Made by a program: the position numbers and the translations under genes. Of a DNA stretch of 64,000 nt, positions 60,858 through 64,000 are shown piece after piece. The number at the start of each line of letters is the position of its first letter. Position 1 is the stretch's first letter. This DNA is from Paracyclopina nana (Eukaryota > Arthropoda > Copepoda > Cyclopoida > Cyclopettidae). The stretch covers positions 4,030,001 to 4,094,000 of the forward strand of contig JAGUCH010000003.1 of the NCBI GenBank assembly GCA_019096065.1, written 5' to 3'. Under the pieces are notes generated by a model. The model did no database searches, was not told the origin of the DNA, and was given only the letters and a program-made list of their open reading frames with translations.

Positions 60858-61766
60858 ATGAATCATCTCATGCCAACAACTGAGGATGAAACCCAAGCCT
60901 CTCCATCCCTACCAACTTCGACATCAAGGGTGAAAAAGTTTTACTTGAAATTTTCAATGCTCGGTAAAGCTTCCATTGAGCAAAAAAAAATGCCCTGTAA
61001 CCATTCACTTGTATTTTTTGTTTGTTAGAGTACGATGAGCAAACCAACCTCTTTGTTCTACGAAACCTCAAGAAAAATGATGTGTACATTTATCTCTCAC
61101 TTGGTGGAATGCGCTCATTACTGCAAACACTTCCAGTTGCCCTGAGGAGCAGCAATTTGTCTGATCCCAAAACTGAGCTTGCTGACAACTCTCAATTGTT
61201 TTATGGTGTGGTAGAGGAAACTTCAACGCGAAAAGTTATCCTCACTGTGACTGCTTATAGAGGCTACAAGAACATGTTTTTGAAGAGTCTCAGGAAAGCT
61301 GATAACAACAAGCTTGTATTTACAAAGTATGTTTTAAATTTTTCATCATATCCGCTCCCTAAAAAAGCCTGTTTTACCCTCTATTATAAATAGAGGCAAT
61401 GTGTTGTTGTCAGCCAATGAATCAGTTGACTTGATGGCCAATTTTGTGGAGACGTGTTTTTGCGCAACTTCCATGGATTTAAGCACTTCCACAAATGAGC
61501 CCAACCTATCTGCTCCTACAAATTTACCCCCAAAGCCACCTGGTATTATTGGTGAGCGACCAATGGTTCGCTACCTGGAAAATACACGAACCAATGTGTT
61601 GCCTTTAAAAATGGATCCTACCATGTCGAGGGTGACCAATGAAGCAAGACAATTTACCATTGCTGAAGCTAATGCTCCAAGCCAAGTAGTTCGCTACGTT
61701 GAGTATCCCCATCCACCACCTCCAACTAGACATGTTTTGTCTTCAATTGAGAACTGTATGCATTAA
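60858..61766 (+). CDS. Unrecognised 258-residue protein, possible PC4/p15-like domain
   Basis: Three exons, 60858-60963, 61029-61326 and 61394-61766, have 65- and 67-bp GT-AG introns and phases 1 and 2. The phase agreement and open frame argue for a real gene. The start is ATG 60858 (MNHLMPTTEDE). No confident family. Residues about 85-155 (KVILTVTAYRGYKNMF, NNKLVFTKGNVLLSANES, DLMANF) resemble the PC4/SUB1 fold in spacing: a basic beta sheet, then a K-G-hydrophobic-L turn and a final helix. That fold binds single-stranded DNA and acts as a transcription cofactor. The C-terminal third is Pro/Asn/Ser-rich (PNLSAPTNLPPKPPG, PHPPPPTRH) and probably disordered. AATAAA lies at about 61951. The next gene shares the NNK-G-L-MAN pattern. 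The functional call is inference only. Confidence 0.6.
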
Positions 61767-62330
61767 AAAAATGTGAGGAATGGTGAATGGGATTTTTCCT
61801 ACACTTTTGTAATGTCATGACTGAATTTTCTTCAATTATTTCACCATATGTTCATTTCACTCTTCTGTTGTGTATGTGTGAATCAATTTTTCCGTTAGAA
61901 AAGCACAACCATCTTCCCCTAGTGCTCCATGTAAATATGTGTACATAGTAATAAAGTACAAAAAATCTGAGCTCACATCAAAGTCTACATAATTTTCCCC
62001 CTATAGGTTCATATTTTGTTATGAATAAAGGGGACCTTTTTTGTGGCTACAAAAAAATGGTCCAAAATAAATCGATTACTTTTGGTTTAATAATATCCTG
62101 TCTTGTAGTAGGTAAAAAAATAAGGGTGGAATTTTCAGTCTAAGCGGGCTCTGCACAATCAACACCATGTCAAATTGTTTTGAAAACATTCAAATTTTCG
62201 CGCTTTTCCGGCCCGCACATGGCGGCTGGCAGAACAGCTAGTGTTGTTGTTGTTTTGGCTGGCGTCAAGTTGTTTTCATGAAAAAAAATGGGTTGAAAAA
62301 AAAACGAATTTTTGCGCGGTGCCGCTAAAA
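61767..62330. other. Gap between the two PC4-like candidate genes
   Basis: It holds the 3'-untranslated region with AATAAA (about 61951) and AT-rich DNA. No gene is seen. Confidence 0.55.
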
Positions 62331-62482
62331 AAACAGTTGGTGTTGTGAGTGAGGAAAGCATCACGCTAGTTGGAGTGAAAAAAAAAAAAACGAATTTTTT
62401 CGCGTGGTGTTCAGCAATTGCACGGAGTTGGCGGCTGCTAAAAAACAGTTGGTGTTGTGAGTGAGGAAAGCATCACGCTAGT
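62331..62482 (+). repeat. Duplicated ~112-bp module upstream of the last gene
   Basis: AACAGTTGGTGTTGTGAGTG and the following GAGGAAAGCATCACGCTAGT occur at 62331-62370 and again at 62443-62482. An A-run plus CGAATTTTT precedes each copy. The second copy ends about 180 bp before the ATG at 62666, so it may be part of the promoter. Confidence 0.7.
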
Positions 62483-62665
62483 GGGGGGCGCTACGCGAGG
62501 TCCGCATGGTGCGCGTCAGACGCTAAAAGCAGCTGGTGCTGGTGGCCATATGGTTGGTGTCAAAATCCCCCCTCGAGTCACAGCTATTGGCTACATGAAG
62601 AGTCCTCACAGCTCCACCTCTACACATAGCACAGTCAATCCAACTTTTGCTACCAGTGCCTCAAC

Positions 62666-64000
62666 ATGGCTAAAGAAGGTCCTCTTTTTGACGACACGTT
62701 GATTGGTGTCAACATTGTGAAAATTTCGAAAAATGTTAAACTCTACCCCAAGAAGTCCAGTGCCAACCAGTTGATTATCAGTGTGGACAAGTTCCTGGAC
62801 ATTATAACGTCTCATGAACTGGTTGAGGCGGCCAATTACTTGATGACCCATCGGCTGAAGGAAGGGGCCGAAAATCGAAGTTTCTTCATCACATTTAGTG
62901 CCAATAATCCGCAACCATGCTTCAGTGTAAGTTTTGGATCATAGCAAAGAAGTCATTATATTTCTTTATCATGACATTACTTTTTAGATCAAAACTGAAC
63001 CAGCCAATGACAAGGCTTTTTTTGCCCTAACAAATAATAAATTTGTTCAGAGAGGCACAGCCATCATGTTGACTAGCCTTGATTTTGCCATTTTCATGGC
63101 CAATTTACCGCGGATGTTTCTAAATTTTTCGGAGGCCTTTTCTGGAGATTCCTCTTTGGAGCACCTTTTTCTGATCCTGGATGAATTTGTGGCCAACTCA
63201 GTCCTTCAACGACCAGAAAACCTGATGGATTTGTCATCCATGTTTCATCTCCCCTTTGATGAAGACTACCGGTACATTTACCATTGTCAAAAAAAATAAT
63301 TGAAAGGTTTTTTTCAATGTGTCTCTTTGTTGCAGACGCGAGGAACGAGAATTGGATGTGGAAGACGATTTTCCTTTGGGCATCATTGAGCATTTTTTCC
63401 ATGAAGACCACTTCATTACCTTTATAAGGAAGAAATATGAAGCAGCACCAGCCCACAAAAGTCATTTTTTCAATATGATTGAAAATGCTGCCAATTTTTT
63501 GCATCCCCGCAAAGATGACCCCACAATGATGGATGCCTTGAAGAGTCTCAAGACTGTGTGTTTTAATGCACTGTTTAGATTCAAGTAAGAAATCAAGGTT
63601 TTTGTAAAAATGTTCAGTCAATTTATTCTCATTATGTTTTAGCTTTTATGTCGGCATTGAGGACGAGACCACTTCTGAAGCAAAAAAAGCTGAGCTCAAA
63701 TGGATAATTTTGTGCAAGAACATCCACATTTTATTTGACTTTTACAACAATACCTTGGCATGTATGGGCAAAACATCCGCCCTGCAATTCTACCAAGCCC
63801 ATCTGGACATCATCCGCACCATCGCAGCTTCAAAGGATCTAGCCATGGATGCTGACAATGCTGACATGTTCGACCAAAGTGTCTACAGTGTAGGGCCACC
63901 AGCTGAAGACAAGATCGCCACTTATTATGAAGACTTGAAGGCTTCAAAATTTGGTCCAACTACCCAACCGGAGATTCCTGGGATTGAGCTCACAACCTAC
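62666..64000 (+). CDS. Unrecognised multi-exon protein, possible PC4/p15-like domain (partial, 3' end missing)
   Basis: Exons 62666-62926, 62988-63271, 63336-63584 and 63643-64000 (runs off the end) give at least 384 residues. Introns are 58-64 bp, GT-AG, phases 0, 2, 2, all consistent. The start ATG 62666 (MAKEGPLFDD) has a good context (caacATGG). The N-terminal third has two beta-rich stretches, VNIVKISKNVKLYPKKSS and KAFFALTNNKFVQRG followed by IMLTSLDFAIFMANL. The second resembles the motif of the preceding gene. The rest is helical and acidic (REERELDVEDD, DETTSEAKKAELKW). No catalytic motif, signal peptide or membrane span is seen. The product is unknown. The shared motif suggests the two genes are distant paralogues, perhaps single-stranded-DNA-binding. 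Confidence 0.6.

Overview
The window is nuclear DNA of an animal, most likely an arthropod or another ecdysozoan. It has GT-AG introns from about 55 bp to more than 5 kb, AT-rich non-coding DNA, tRNA-derived repeats, MITE-like foldback elements and long satellite arrays. The voltage-gated potassium channel reads almost like Drosophila Shaw. AKT, SULF and the other recognisable proteins are ordinary metazoan orthologues. The species cannot be told from the sequence. All exon joins below come from reading frame, splice dinucleotides and family knowledge; no transcript evidence was available.

Left part (1-27.6 kb): the 3' end of an SLC18B1-like MFS transporter (+), then an intergenic stretch with repeats. 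A Shaw/Kv3 channel gene (+) follows over about 18 kb, with five shared exons and two in-phase candidate terminal exons that would give different C-termini. Its introns carry MITE-like elements. A two-exon orphan seven-transmembrane receptor (+) comes next.

Middle part (28-44.4 kb): AKT kinase (-, six exons, with a reading-frame clash at the last splice). Then a pair of degenerate inverted repeat arrays, a damaged SETD7-like MORN/SET gene (+) with two transposon-like insertions, and a complete SULF heparan sulfate 6-O-endosulfatase (-, seven exons). SULF is divergent from the first three coding exons of a DDHD1-like phospholipase (+). The DDHD1-like gene has no visible lipase exons in the window.

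Right part (45.5-64 kb): a satellite block made of a 110/140-bp array, a roughly 159-bp array of about 60 monomers with a 3.78-kb higher-order period, a 169-bp array carrying a nested foldback element, and a 9-bp minisatellite of about 100 units. After it come tRNA-like SINE heads, microsatellites and two unrecognised compact multi-exon genes (+). These two share a possible PC4/p15-like single-stranded-DNA-binding motif; the second runs off the window end.

The recognisable genes do not form one pathway. Shaw, AKT, SULF and DDHD1 are independent neuronal, signalling, matrix and lipid genes. The most notable structures are the alternative Shaw tails, the AKT frame clash, the eroded SETD7-like gene, the layered satellite block, and the neighbouring PC4-like gene pair.
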